DNA from: JAICNG01 sp035249985
GTDB lineage: Bacteria; Gemmatimonadota; Gemmatimonadetes; Gemmatimonadales; Gemmatimonadaceae
Assembly (NCBI GenBank): GCA_035249985.1
Contig: DATFFP010000034.1
Span: 11,050-75,049, forward strand
Direction of reading: 5' to 3'
Length of the DNA stretch: 64,000 bases
Below, piece by piece: positions 1-8,182 of the stretch. Below the pieces are notes generated by a model. The model ran no database searches. It saw only the letters and a list, made by a program, of their open reading frames with translations, and was not told the DNA's origin. Made by a program: the position numbers and the translations under genes. Each line of letters begins with the position of its first letter. Position 1 is the stretch's first letter.

Positions 1-2
1 TC

Positions 3-341
3 GATCCTCGTCAGGCGGCAGCCAACGCCGTCTCGCACGACCCTCGTCGCCCGGCGACGGCGATCGTCTACGACTCCCCGGACGCCCGCTCGATCGTGTT
101 TCGCCTCGCCGAGGGCCAGCAAGTTCCGCCGCATCGAAGCCCTTCGACCGTCATGCTCACCGTCCTGTTCGGGCACGGCCTTGTGTCAGGTGCCGATGGC
201 GAGAAGGAAGTCGAAGCGGGAGAGGTTATCGTGTACGAGCGGGGTGAGCTTCATGGCATGCGTGCGAGCGAGGGGTCCTTTGTCCTGCTCGCGACCATCA
301 CTCCAAGGCCTGGCGAGCGCGCCCCGTTGGGAGTGGTCTGA
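3..341 (+). CDS. Cupin-domain protein, 5' end cut by window edge
   Basis: The reading frame is open from the first bases of the window, so the N-terminus lies outside it; a GTG at 96 is only an internal candidate. The visible 112 residues look like a small single-domain cupin: a PPHRSP segment, then an LFGHG strand, then EAGEVIVYERGELHG, the usual cupin pattern of metal-facing His and Glu residues followed by a G-E-x6-G-x-x-H-like strand. Such small cupins bind a metal or small ligand; the substrate cannot be read. Its stop codon overlaps the next start by one base (TGATG), so it is translationally coupled to the two oxidase-like membrane proteins, suggesting a sensing or accessory role for that module. 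Confidence 0.75.
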   Translation, partial: DPRQAAANAVSHDPRRPATAIVYDSPDARSIVFRLAEGQQVPPHRSPSTVMLTVLFGHGLVSGADGEKEVEAGEVIVYERGELHGMRASEGSFVLLATITPRPGERAPLGVV

Positions 342-775
342 TGGACTGGTTCGTGAAGGCATTCGTCAAGGCGAGTCTCGCGTGGCTGGTGCTTGCCGTC
401 TCAATGGGTGTCGCCATGGCCGTGCGGCCCCAGTGGCTCATCTACCGCCCTGCCCACTTGCACATGGCGTTGCTAGGATTCGTGGCGATGATGATCTTCG
501 GCGTGGCCTATCACGTGATTCCGCGCTTCACCGGCAACCCGTTGCACAGTCGGAAGCTCGCCGGAGTCCATTGGTGGCTCGCCAACCTGGGACTCACCGG
601 TCTCGTGGGTGGCTTCGTGATGCGTGTGCATTCGGGCGAAAACGCGATCCCGGTGCTCGCCGGCGGAGGTGTGGTCGCGGCCGTTGGTGCCTACATCTTC
701 GCATATAACCTCTGGCGCACGCTCGACGCTGCGCCGCGCCCAGCCCTGGCCGGAGTGCGCGTCTCCCGCGCCTGA
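341..775 (+). CDS. Short haem-copper oxidase subunit I-like membrane protein
   Basis: This 144-residue protein has about four hydrophobic segments. The second carries RPAHLHMALLGFVAMMIFG, closely resembling helix II of haem-copper oxidase subunit I (cbb3/NorB type), where a His ligates haem. A full subunit I has 12 or more helices and about 450 residues, so this is a mini-domain that cannot be an oxidase alone. It overlaps both neighbours by one base and is followed by a second protein of the same type. A haem-binding or NO-related membrane role, as in NnrS-like proteins, is inference. Start ATG overlaps the cupin stop. Confidence 0.75.
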   Translation: MDWFVKAFVKASLAWLVLAVSMGVAMAVRPQWLIYRPAHLHMALLGFVAMMIFGVAYHVIPRFTGNPLHSRKLAGVHWWLANLGLTGLVGGFVMRVHSGENAIPVLAGGGVVAAVGAYIFAYNLWRTLDAAPRPALAGVRVSRA

Positions 776-1230
776 TGCACTCGCTCGTCAGGCGGTTTCT
801 CAAGACCGCCATCACCTTCCTGGTGATTGGGCTGCTCCTCGGGCTCTGGATGATGATCGAGCGCGAGCTTGGCGGGCGCATGGCCGGGCCGTACGCGGTC
901 AGCGCACACACGCACGCCATTCTCGTCGGCTTCGTCATGATGATGATTCTTGGCGTCGCCCTCTGGCTCTTCCCGAGACCGTCAAAGGAGGACACCCGCT
1001 ATACGCCCCGCGCGGCCGAGGGGGCGTATTGGCTGGTGACGGTCGGGACGGCGGTGCGAGTGGTTGGCGAGCTCGCCCGGCCGAGCGTGCCCGCACGCTG
1101 GATGGGGATCGCGATCGTGATCGCCGGAGCGCTACAGGTGATCGGCATCGCGCTGTTCTTCTATACCATGTGGCAGCGCATCCGGCCGGCCGGAAGCCAG
1201 GCTCGCGAGTCGCAGGGAGAGCGGTTCTAG
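775..1230 (+). CDS. Second short haem-copper oxidase subunit I-like membrane protein
   Basis: This 151-residue membrane protein is a paralogue of the preceding one. Its second helix reads AHTHAILVGFVMMMILGVAL, again keeping the H-x-H...GF..MM.LG pattern of oxidase subunit I helix II. It has about four transmembrane segments and a basic C-terminal tail. The ATG overlaps the upstream stop by one base. Together the pair supplies eight helices and two helix-II-like His sites, so a heterodimeric haem protein is plausible but unproven. Confidence 0.72.
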   Translation: MHSLVRRFLKTAITFLVIGLLLGLWMMIERELGGRMAGPYAVSAHTHAILVGFVMMMILGVALWLFPRPSKEDTRYTPRAAEGAYWLVTVGTAVRVVGELARPSVPARWMGIAIVIAGALQVIGIALFFYTMWQRIRPAGSQARESQGERF

Positions 1231-1261
1231 TCGCGATCGTGAGGCCGCGAGGCCAACTCGT

Positions 1262-1660
1262 CTACCGGCGTACGACGCGGGCCGCGAGCGTCATCGCCCA
1301 CACGCCGCTCACTGCCTCGCCATTCCTCATCGCCGGACGAAAGGTAACGCTCTCGATCCAGCGCTCGATGGCGATACGGTCTTGCGTGCTGACAACGCCG
1401 CTGAGCTTGAGCGTCCGTACATCGGCACGTCCGAGGGCATCGACCAGGACCTGGATCCGTATCCGCACCGTGGCCCGCCCGCCGGCGTTGGACTCCGGGA
1501 CGGCGATGTCCGGGGCGGACCCACGCGTCAACAATCGAGGCGGCTCCGTATGCGTTGACTCTGGTGAAGAGCTCGACTGCGTGGCTTTGGCACACGCAAT
1601 CGCGGCGAACGCGCATAACGTACCGAGCGTCACCAGCCGTATCACTCTGAAGGTCGCCAT
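1262..1660 (-). CDS. Lipoprotein with TonB C-terminal-like domain
   Basis: The 132-residue product starts with a lipoprotein-type signal (hydrophobic stretch then AAIACAK, Cys about residue 23). After a Ser/Pro linker, residues 65-130 resemble the TonB C-terminal fold: VRIRIQVLVDALGRADV, then a short helix (IAIERWIESVTFRPA) and a final strand. Such stand-alone domains are common in this type of genome and need not energise a receptor. It lies three bases after the gene at 1664-2164 and is the last gene of a minus-strand run from the M61 peptidase. Confidence 0.6.
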   Translation of the reverse strand: MATFRVIRLVTLGTLCAFAAIACAKATQSSSSPESTHTEPPRLLTRGSAPDIAVPESNAGGRATVRIRIQVLVDALGRADVRTLKLSGVVSTQDRIAIERWIESVTFRPAMRNGEAVSGVWAMTLAARVVRR

Positions 1661-1663
1661 GGC

Positions 1664-2164
1664 TTAGAGATCCTCCCCGACGAGGGTGCCGAGCGCGCTC
1701 CGGAACGACTGGAACGCCTCGGTCATCTCGAGCTCGTGCTCTCGTCCAAGCGCATCGGGATATGCGTTGGAGCCCGTCGACGTGAGGCGGAAGTCGCCAG
1801 CGGCGAGGTGGAGCGTCCAGCCATCTCCGTCGAGAACGCCTTCGGCGGCATACCGGGGGCGCCAGCGCCGGACGCCCGCCCGTTCGGCGGCGACCCAGAA
1901 TTCTCGCCAGGCCGCCTCGGTCGGCACGCTTCGGATCGTGTCGATGGCGACGCCAGGCCGCCAATCCCAGGGCGTTCGCCACATGGCGACCGCGGTGCCG
2001 TCGAGCTCGACGGTCACGGCCTCCATCGTGAATCCGCCGTAGACGAAGCGGAGCTCGTCAGGCGCTCCCTCTCGGGGAAGGGGCGCGGTCGGCGACTCAC
2101 AGCGGGTCAGCGATATAAACGCGACGGTTGCAGCGACGATACGGACGGTCAGGAGCGACATCAT
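1664..2164 (-). CDS. Uncharacterised lipoprotein
   Basis: The 166-residue protein has a signal peptide ending in a lipobox-like SLTRC (Cys 22). The mature part has alternating beta-rich segments (RFVYGGFTMEAVTVELDG and LHLAAGDFRLTSTGS) and no catalytic motif that I recognise. Its ATG overlaps the stop of the upstream membrane gene by four bases. Function unknown; likely an outer or periplasmic surface lipoprotein. Confidence 0.6.
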   Translation of the reverse strand: MMSLLTVRIVAATVAFISLTRCESPTAPLPREGAPDELRFVYGGFTMEAVTVELDGTAVAMWRTPWDWRPGVAIDTIRSVPTEAAWREFWVAAERAGVRRWRPRYAAEGVLDGDGWTLHLAAGDFRLTSTGSNAYPDALGREHELEMTEAFQSFRSALGTLVGEDL

Positions 2165-2586
2165 GGCCGTAAAATATCGTTAGGACCGGCCTTGGCCAGA
2201 GCGCGTCGAGAGGTCATGCGAGACTCGGCCACGGCCAGGAGAACACCGATGGCTATCCCGAGACCCCAGCTCTTCGGATCACGCCACAGCCAGAGCTTGA
2301 AGACGGTGGTCTCGAGCATCAAGAGCAGCGCGAGAACGCGGTAGCCGCGATGCCGCGTGACGATGCCGGAGTAGGCGAGGAAGAGCGTATGACCGGAGAA
2401 GGGGAGGCCGGGCACACCGATCCCACGCAGCGCCGCCATGAAGACCACGACGGCATCCAGCAACCATCGGCGAGAGAGCGACAGTCGGCGCTCGGCGAGG
2501 CGAAGATGCAACCAGATCGGCGTGACGATGAGCATCGGCGCCACGTACAACAGGAAGAAGCGGAGCCCGCGCACCTCCAGGCTCAT
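2161..2586 (-). CDS. Small integral membrane protein, unknown function
   Basis: From the ATG at 2586 the product is 141 residues with four hydrophobic segments. A GTG at 2652 would add 22 residues and overlap the upstream peptidase gene by 20 bases; I prefer the ATG because the added residues are polar and unremarkable. A PFSGHTLFLAY segment recalls the PSGH motif of PAP2 phosphatases, but the flanking KxxxxxxRP and SRxxxxxHxxxD motifs are missing, so I do not call it a phosphatase. It overlaps the next gene by four bases. Confidence 0.6.
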   Translation of the reverse strand: MSLEVRGLRFFLLYVAPMLIVTPIWLHLRLAERRLSLSRRWLLDAVVVFMAALRGIGVPGLPFSGHTLFLAYSGIVTRHRGYRVLALLLMLETTVFKLWLWRDPKSWGLGIAIGVLLAVAESRMTSRRALAKAGPNDILRP

Positions 2587-2632
2587 TCCACCAGTCGCGA
2601 CCCACGCGGCGAAACGACATCGAGATTCCGGC

Positions 2633-4498
2633 TCACTGCCCCCCGCGCTCACTTCCCGCCTTTGATCCCAGCCACGATTGGCGAAACGCGCGGATCTCGT
2701 CCGTCAGCGGAAGGCCCGCACTCTCGTACGTGGCAAGGCGAAGCCGCGGCTGCCCGCGCAGCGTCATCGACACGACCCTTCGCTGAGCGCGCTGCGTGAC
2801 GTCGACGCGAACGACGTCACCCACCCGTCGTCGCCCGATGATGCTATCGAGCGCGTTCACGGACGGCGTCGCCTGGCCGTCGATCGAGTGGATTCGGTCG
2901 CCGTTTACGATCCCCGCGCCGTAAAGGGAGCCGTTCTCGATCGACCAGTTCACGAACACCGCCGTGGAATCGTCGGCGAGCGATCCCCCGAGGTAGGGTG
3001 ACACGACGCTGTCGGCAGCGAGTCTGAAGCCCGCGCGGGCGAGCAGCCGCGCGTAGTCGGGAACGTCGCGGCCCTCGATGTACCGTCGGAAGAAATCGTT
3101 GGCGAATGCCGTGTCGCGGGCCACGCGCCCCAAGGTCGATCGCAAATCGCGAAGCGTGTACGTGCGCGACGGGGCCAACGCGGCCGTCTGGTGGCGTCCG
3201 TACTCACGCCACATCGCTCGCATGAAATCCTCGAGCGTTGCGTCATGGTCGGCGCGCAGTGCAAGATCGAGCGCGACACCGATGGCCGAGCCCCACGTAT
3301 AGTACGAGAGGAAGGCGTTCTGCCGGTTGGTAGGATCGAGATAGCTTCCGCCGTCGAAGAAGGGCGCGAGCCGGCTCATCTCGACCGCCGAGCCATGAGT
3401 GCGCGCTGGTGATTCGATGGTGGCAATGATGTTCCCGGCCAGGCTCCTCGCATACTCATCGTCGGTGTAGTAGCCGGCGCGGCGGATGAAGAGATCATCG
3501 AAGTAGCTCGTGAACCCCTCGGCGAACCATAGCTCGCCGGACATGTTCTCGCGCTCGAAATCGAACGGCTCGAGAGAGCGCGCGCGCAGTCGCTCGCCGT
3601 TCCAGGCGTGAAAGAGCTCGTGCGAAAGTGAACCGAGCTGCGTCACCCGCCCCGTACGCTCCGCGATCGGAGTGCGACCGGTGAGGAAGGTCGAGTTGCG
3701 ATGCTCCATCGCATCCCCGTTCACCCATGGCAGGTAGTCGGCAATGAAGGTGTAGACGCCGTAGTCCAACCCTGGCGGCTCTCCCCACGACGCGATCTGC
3801 TCGGCGACGATGCGCTGCGCCATCACCGCGAACGAATCCACCTGTGCTTCGGTGCCGAGGTGGTGGACGGCGAGTCGCCAGGTGGACGGGCGCCCCGCGT
3901 GCGTCGTCTGCCAGCTTCGAATGGTGACCGGTCCCACCTCCGTGGGGGAGTCCAGAAAGTAGGTGACGTTAGGTGCGGTGAAGATCGTGGAGTCGCGCGT
4001 GGGCACGAGCTGCGTGACGACACGCCAGCCGTCGCGGGGGCGGACGGTCAGTCGCACCGGCGCCGCGTCGAAGCCACGAGCCCATACGAACGTCGCCGGC
4101 ATGTTGAGGTGCGCGTGCGAGGCGTCGATCTGGAGATAGGTGCCGTCCGCCCGGTCACCCCACACGGTGTACGTCATCCGGACCGTCCCATTATGTCTGG
4201 CCACGTCCCACCCATGCGGATCGGGCCGCGTGATCGCAAGCGCGCGCCCCCGGCCATCGGCGGCGGTCATGTCGTAGACGTTCTTCGCGAATTGGGTGAT
4301 CGCGTACCGACCTGGGGACGCGCGGCTCATGCGGACGCGCAGCGGAGTCCCCGGCGGAACGCCGACGAAAGTGGCCGTCACGCGTGCCTCGTGCTGCGCG
4401 GCGTTGGGGAAGGAAATCTCATACTCGACACGACGGGTTTGCGCGTGAAGCGCAGTGGTCGTGGCGACGGTGGCGATCGACAGGAGGGCGAGGCGCAT
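2633..4498 (-). CDS. M61 family (glycyl aminopeptidase-like) metallopeptidase with PDZ domain
   Basis: The ATG at 4498 gives 621 residues with a signal peptide (LLSIATVATTTALHAQ). An N-terminal beta domain precedes the zinc site SHELFHAWNGE (HExxH) and a downstream WFAEGFTSY that supplies the third ligand, the arrangement of family M61. Near the C-terminus GIVNGDRIHSIDGQ is a PDZ-like carboxylate-binding segment. The protein is probably secreted to the periplasm and trims peptides. An upstream in-frame extension to 4747 has no support. It is divergent from the ArsR gene. Confidence 0.88.
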   Translation of the reverse strand: MRLALLSIATVATTTALHAQTRRVEYEISFPNAAQHEARVTATFVGVPPGTPLRVRMSRASPGRYAITQFAKNVYDMTAADGRGRALAITRPDPHGWDVARHNGTVRMTYTVWGDRADGTYLQIDASHAHLNMPATFVWARGFDAAPVRLTVRPRDGWRVVTQLVPTRDSTIFTAPNVTYFLDSPTEVGPVTIRSWQTTHAGRPSTWRLAVHHLGTEAQVDSFAVMAQRIVAEQIASWGEPPGLDYGVYTFIADYLPWVNGDAMEHRNSTFLTGRTPIAERTGRVTQLGSLSHELFHAWNGERLRARSLEPFDFERENMSGELWFAEGFTSYFDDLFIRRAGYYTDDEYARSLAGNIIATIESPARTHGSAVEMSRLAPFFDGGSYLDPTNRQNAFLSYYTWGSAIGVALDLALRADHDATLEDFMRAMWREYGRHQTAALAPSRTYTLRDLRSTLGRVARDTAFANDFFRRYIEGRDVPDYARLLARAGFRLAADSVVSPYLGGSLADDSTAVFVNWSIENGSLYGAGIVNGDRIHSIDGQATPSVNALDSIIGRRRVGDVVRVDVTQRAQRRVVSMTLRGQPRLRLATYESAGLPLTDEIRAFRQSWLGSKAGSERGGQ

Positions 4499-4567
4499 AC
4501 TGGACGGGACTATGGGGACACCGAAGCTACGTGCGTGTGCATGCCGGGAGCAGGCCACTGTGGGCTC

Positions 4568-4601
4568 TTGACATATGTCTATATGGGCATATATTAAGCC
4601 C
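4568..4601 (+). promoter_or_regulatory. Promoter and palindromic operator of the ArsR-type gene
   Basis: TTGACA at 4568-4573 and TATATT at 4590-4595 with a 16-bp spacer form a near-consensus housekeeping promoter, rare in this GC-rich window. The palindrome ATATG-GG-CATAT (4581-4592) overlaps the -10 box, and another ATATG lies at 4573-4577, as expected for an ArsR repressor site. The start codon at 4602 lies about seven bases after the -10 box, so the transcript is probably leaderless; no Shine-Dalgarno sequence is present. Confidence 0.65.
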
Positions 4602-4958
4602 ATGGCTAGAGCGGCGACGACCACGGACGCCTTCAACGCGGTGGCGGAACCTCGGCGGCGGCAGATCCTCGATGTCCTCGCCGGTGGTGAGCGGCCGGTG
4701 AACGACCTCGTCGAGCTCCTCCGCCTGGCGCAGCCGCAGGTCTCCAAGCACCTCCGCGTGCTTCGAGAGGTGGGTCTGGTGGAGGCTCGCGAACAGGGGC
4801 GTCAGCGCGTGTACCGGCTCAACGGGCATCCGCTCAAACCGATTCGCGACTGGGTGTCGACCTTCGAGCAAACGTGGAACGAGCGGTTCGACGCGATGGA
4901 CGATGTACTGGGCGATCTCGACAACACGGAGGACGGAGATGGTGGCCATGGCAAGTAG
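4602..4958 (+). CDS. ArsR family winged-helix transcriptional regulator
   Basis: The 118-residue protein has the ArsR/SmtB winged helix: FNAVAEPRRRQILDVLAGGE (helix 1-2), NDLVELLRLAQPQVSKHLRVL (recognition helix) and a wing at REQGRQRVYRLN. No metal-binding CxC motif is seen, so it belongs to the SdpR/SRPBCC-linked type rather than arsenic sensors. The ATG at 4602 was chosen over 4575 because the promoter -10 box lies at 4590-4595. It overlaps the next gene by 20 bases, typical of regulator-SRPBCC pairs, and probably represses its own promoter through the ATATG/CATAT palindrome. Confidence 0.9.
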   Translation: MARAATTTDAFNAVAEPRRRQILDVLAGGERPVNDLVELLRLAQPQVSKHLRVLREVGLVEAREQGRQRVYRLNGHPLKPIRDWVSTFEQTWNERFDAMDDVLGDLDNTEDGDGGHGK

Positions 4959-5439
4959 CGGCGCAGCTCGCGTGACGCTCCCGGCGGATACCGAGATTCT
5001 CATCACCCGGGAGTTTGCGGCCCCGAAGCATCTCGTGTACAAGGCATGGACGACACCCGAGCTGGTGAAGCGGTGGTGGGCAGGGCAGCGCGGTACCGTG
5101 ACCAGCGCGCAGATCGACCTGCGCGTCGGCGGCATGTGGCGGTACGTGATGGTGGCGCACGGCGGGTTCGAGGTCGCGTTCCACGGCACGTACCGCGAGA
5201 TCGTACCTGAGGAGCGGATCGTGACGACCGAGGTCTACGAGATGCCTGGAGCGCCGGACGGGGAAGGGGTGCTGAACGTCGTCACCTTCACCGAGATCAA
5301 TGGGCGTACGACGCTCAGCCTGCTCGCGCAGTGCTCGAGCAAGGAGGAGCGCGACGCGATCATGGGCTCGGGCATGGAGGGCGGGATGCAGGAGGGGATG
5401 GACTTGCTGGAGCAGGTGGCCATCTCGCTGGCGAAGTAA
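4939..5439 (+). CDS. SRPBCC/AHSA1-domain protein
   Basis: The 166-residue product is an AHSA1-like START-fold protein: an ITREFAAPKHLVYKAWTTPE opening, KRWWAGQRG, and later strand VVTFTEINGRTTLSLLA and a long C-terminal helix (EGGMQEGMDLLEQVA). These proteins bind hydrophobic ligands and are often made with a neighbouring ArsR regulator. The start at 4939 follows GGAGGACGGAG; an ATG at 4948 is possible. Ligand unknown. Confidence 0.88.
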   Translation: MVAMASSGAARVTLPADTEILITREFAAPKHLVYKAWTTPELVKRWWAGQRGTVTSAQIDLRVGGMWRYVMVAHGGFEVAFHGTYREIVPEERIVTTEVYEMPGAPDGEGVLNVVTFTEINGRTTLSLLAQCSSKEERDAIMGSGMEGGMQEGMDLLEQVAISLAK

Positions 5440-5472
5440 GCACTGTCGAGTGACGCGCCGAGCGGGCGACCT

Positions 5473-5988
5473 CTACCGATGGATGGCGCCCCTCGGCCGC
5501 TGCGTCGCTCGACCGGTTGGGCGCCACACCAGCGTCATCGACTCACCGACCCGAAGACGAGACCATTGGGCGCTCGCCTGCTCGAATCCACGGCAGACGC
5601 GCGCGATGTCCTTGGCGCTCACACCCTCGACGCCCGCAGTCGGAATCGTCGCGCCGGTGGTCCAGTGGCGCGACGCGATACCGACGATCTTCTCGGACCG
5701 CATCGCGTCGTCGCGGTTGGCGCTGGCGAGGCGGTTCCCGCGCTTGACGACGCGCGTCCGCGGCCGTTCACCTAACGGGCGAAACGTGTTCACGTGCCCG
5801 CCATCGGCGAGCTGGCCGAAGACTCCTCCACGAATCCCCAGCTCGCTCTCGACGACGAAGTGCGCCATGTCATGCGGCAGGCGAGCGTCGTAGCCGGGCG
5901 CCGGCTCCATGAACGACGGCACGAGACCCTCGCCCTCGACAGACACGCGATACCGTCGCTCGGCCGTTCGCGTGAACGTGACGTTCAT
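5473..5988 (-). CDS. Conserved hypothetical protein
   Basis: This 171-residue soluble protein contains LPHDMAHFVVESELGIRGG followed by VFGQLADGGH, a pattern I know from unannotated bacterial proteins but cannot link to a function. The HDxxH arrangement could be metal-binding; that is speculation. No signal peptide or membrane segment is visible. Its start lies five bases from the stop of the acetyltransferase gene, so they may be cotranscribed. Confidence 0.6.
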   Translation of the reverse strand: MNVTFTRTAERRYRVSVEGEGLVPSFMEPAPGYDARLPHDMAHFVVESELGIRGGVFGQLADGGHVNTFRPLGERPRTRVVKRGNRLASANRDDAMRSEKIVGIASRHWTTGATIPTAGVEGVSAKDIARVCRGFEQASAQWSRLRVGESMTLVWRPTGRATQRPRGAIHR

Positions 5989-5993
5989 CTCCC

Positions 5994-6536
5994 TTACTCC
6001 AGGCTCTCAACACCTGACAACATCTTCGCCAGGCACACGCTGGTTCCCGGTGACATCCTGTACTCCCCGTATGCGGGGATTCCGGTGAACCCCGCGTTCC
6101 GGTAGAGGGCGAGCGCTTCTGCCTGACGCGTTCCCGTTTCCAGAACGAGCCGAGTGAGGCCGAGTGCGCGCGCTTCCTCCTCGAGGCGGGTGAGAAGCGC
6201 CCGGCCGATTCCGTGGCCTCGGACGTCGGGCGCGACGTACATGCGCTTCAGCTCCCCGACGCCGGACCCGAGCTCACGCACCAGGGCCGGGTCGCGCACG
6301 CTGCGGACCGCGCCACACCCCACCGGCCGACCGGACAAGCGGGCGACAACGAATGCACCAGCGCCCGGAGCGACCTCGGCAGGATCCAAACGAAAGTGCG
6401 TTGCTCCCGGTTCCGGGTACCTCGTCGCGAGCTCGGCGTTCAGTGCGCCGATCAAGCTCGCCGCGACCTCGCTCGTTAGGGCTTCCGGCGCGATGGCGAG
6501 CGTCAGGGAAGCGCGCTGGCCGAGCACTGGATCCAT
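5994..6536 (-). CDS. GNAT family N-acetyltransferase
   Basis: From the ATG at 6536 the product is 180 residues. The acetyl-CoA pocket is clear: ELKRMYVAPDVRGHGIGRAL matches the V-x-P-x-x-R-G-x-G-x-G/A motif A, followed by LGLTRLVLETG and YRNAGF (motif B). The substrate cannot be inferred. An extension to 6653 lacks support. The gene is just upstream of the hypothetical protein at 5473-5988, five bases apart. Confidence 0.9.
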   Translation of the reverse strand: MDPVLGQRASLTLAIAPEALTSEVAASLIGALNAELATRYPEPGATHFRLDPAEVAPGAGAFVVARLSGRPVGCGAVRSVRDPALVRELGSGVGELKRMYVAPDVRGHGIGRALLTRLEEEARALGLTRLVLETGTRQAEALALYRNAGFTGIPAYGEYRMSPGTSVCLAKMLSGVESLE

Positions 6537-6726
6537 GTACCTGGCCCTCGTTGCGGGTGTATGGGGGCGACGGAAGTCAACGCGTCGCAGTTTGTGCCGG
6601 GAGTCGCTGCCACGCAACCGGAGAGAGCAAAGGCGAGGAAAGTGCGCGGTCAAGCGAACGGTTCGCGAACACAGACCTGTGCAGGCTCGCGACGGTCACG
6701 GCCGGCGGAGCTTGGAGCATGACATG

Positions 6727-7209
6727 TCAGGAACAACCCGCGAGTGCGGCGCGGACCTGATCGAGATGGTGCTCGTTATGAGCCGCTACCTTGTCGAATT
6801 CTTCCTTCAATGTTCGAACGCCGGTGACGCTGTGCACGAACTCGAGGTGCCCTTTGTCTTCGTAGTACAGCCCGGCGTAGTACATGACGGCATTGCGAAC
6901 CGACTCATAGACCCGGCGGGAAAGGTCGAGCGGAACGCGGGAGTAGTCCAGCCCTTCCGCCCACGCGTCCTGATCGAAGACCCACAAGACCTGTCGGGGC
7001 TCGCTCAGGACCCGCCGAATGCGATCGAAGAGAACCGTTTCAGCGTCGGCGAGGTGCAGCAGGATGAATCGGACCGGCCATTTCCCCGGTGCGTACGTCC
7101 GCGCCAGGTCGTGGTCGCCAAGCGCAAAGAGCGCGAGCGTCTCGTCGCGGGTGGCCTCGAGCCGTTGCAGGAGATCCGCGGTCGCCGGCGAGCGCCTAAC
7201 GTCCGTCAC
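6727..7209 (-). CDS. DinB family protein
   Basis: The 160-residue protein has the DinB four-helix bundle with the metal triad in the usual places: His in LLHLADAE (about residue 52) and HNEHHLDQ near the C-terminus, plus WPVRFIL at the helix 2 start. DinB-like proteins include thiol-dependent S-transferases; the reaction is unknown. Its ATG overlaps the CdiI-like gene stop by four bases (ATGA), so both are in one transcript. Confidence 0.85.
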   Translation of the reverse strand: MTDVRRSPATADLLQRLEATRDETLALFALGDHDLARTYAPGKWPVRFILLHLADAETVLFDRIRRVLSEPRQVLWVFDQDAWAEGLDYSRVPLDLSRRVYESVRNAVMYYAGLYYEDKGHLEFVHSVTGVRTLKEEFDKVAAHNEHHLDQVRAALAGCS

Positions 7210-7700
7210 ACGGCACCTCCTCCGTGGAGGCGTTCCAACGCAGCGCGGAGCTCAACGCCGAGCTCCGCCGCGAGCTCTTCGCCAGGGACGTCGAAGCTCG
7301 GCATCCCGTCTTCGTCATGGAATCGAAGATGTGGAATCGCCGCGACCGCGCGGCGAAGAATGTCGCGTAACCGATCCTGCAGATCTACCCGCCTCTTCCA
7401 TGGGAAGTCAGCCTGGGCGGTCATCTTGAGCAAATCACCCGGATACATATGCCCGGCGGCCCACGGATTCTCCTCGAGGCGGTCGAGCGCGAGTGGGAGC
7501 AGATACGGCAACCCGATGTTCTGGCCGATCATGATCCGGAGATCCTCGGTATCGAATTCACCGATGGGTTTCGTCCGCAGTCGATGGCAGGTCTGCACGA
7601 GGTAGCTGTCGTAGTTCGGCGGGCCCCACACGACGCCCTCGAGCTCATCGAGCGTTTTCTCGTGCATGGGACGAAGGTCGGGTTTGGCGGTCTTTTTCAT
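7206..7700 (-). CDS. CdiI-like contact-dependent inhibition immunity protein
   Basis: The ATG at 7700 (MKKTAKPDL) gives 164 residues. The segment LEGVVWGPPNYDSYLVQTCH, followed by LRTKPIGEFDTEDLRIMIGQ and NIGLPYLLPLAL, closely follows the family named contact-dependent growth inhibition immunity protein, whose members are often orphans. No CdiA/CdiB or other toxin gene lies nearby, so it may be a solitary protector against neighbours. A start at 7754 would overlap the phosphatase remnant and is less likely. The family call is from memory of its conserved segment. Confidence 0.6.
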   Translation of the reverse strand: MKKTAKPDLRPMHEKTLDELEGVVWGPPNYDSYLVQTCHRLRTKPIGEFDTEDLRIMIGQNIGLPYLLPLALDRLEENPWAAGHMYPGDLLKMTAQADFPWKRRVDLQDRLRDILRRAVAAIPHLRFHDEDGMPSFDVPGEELAAELGVELRAALERLHGGGAV

Positions 7701-7894
7701 CCCGAGGTCTCTCGGATACCCACTTCCATCCCCGACACACATACGGACACCCACGCGGCCGCCGCAATCAGTCCGGCGACGACATCACTCACAAAGTGAA
7801 CGGCCAGATATAGCCGGGTGAACCCATGATGATGCACCACGCGAATGAGGCGGCCACCAGGACGGCGGCCATCGTCCAAGAGCACCTGAAGCAT
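7697..7894 (-). pseudogene. Remnant of a PAP2-type phosphatase
   Basis: The frame contains FTRLYLAVHFVSDVVAGLI, which matches the third motif of PAP2 phosphatases (SRxYLGVHxPSDVxAG) and the last transmembrane helix. The first two motifs (KxxxxxxRP and PSGH) are absent. Just upstream, the 7919-8170 frame encodes an 83-residue piece with one hydrophobic segment and may be another part of the same decayed gene. Confidence 0.45.
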
Positions 7895-8182
7895 GACTCT
7901 GACGAACGCGCGTGCGCACTACCCGTGCGACGCCGGTCTCGGACGACTATCCCAGATCCCATCATCGGTTCGAGCGATCATCACGTATGCGAGGTCGACC
8001 GCGGCGGCGGCGAGGCCCGTCAATGGCAACGCAACCAGGGTAGCGCCGAAGCTCGCCAGCGTGCGTCGCTCCGGTGCGACCAGTAGCCGCACGGCTTGCT
8101 CGAGCAGCACGTCGCAATCGCGCGTCATCTGCTCCGTACGAGCCAGGAGCTCCGCCTTCCTCGGGTGCACCGCCGCTCGCGG

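Noticed and set aside
624..1667. Long plus-strand frame over the oxidase-like genes
   Set aside because: Arg/Ala-rich shadow of the real frame; no motif or start signal.
2161..2586. PAP2 phosphatase call from PFSGHT
   Set aside because: Only one of the three PAP2 motifs is present.
3701..4597. Plus-strand frame antisense to the M61 peptidase
   Set aside because: Antisense to a gene with HExxH motif; no domain.
7206..7700. A complete contact-dependent inhibition system
   Set aside because: No CdiA or CdiB in the window; only the immunity-like gene.
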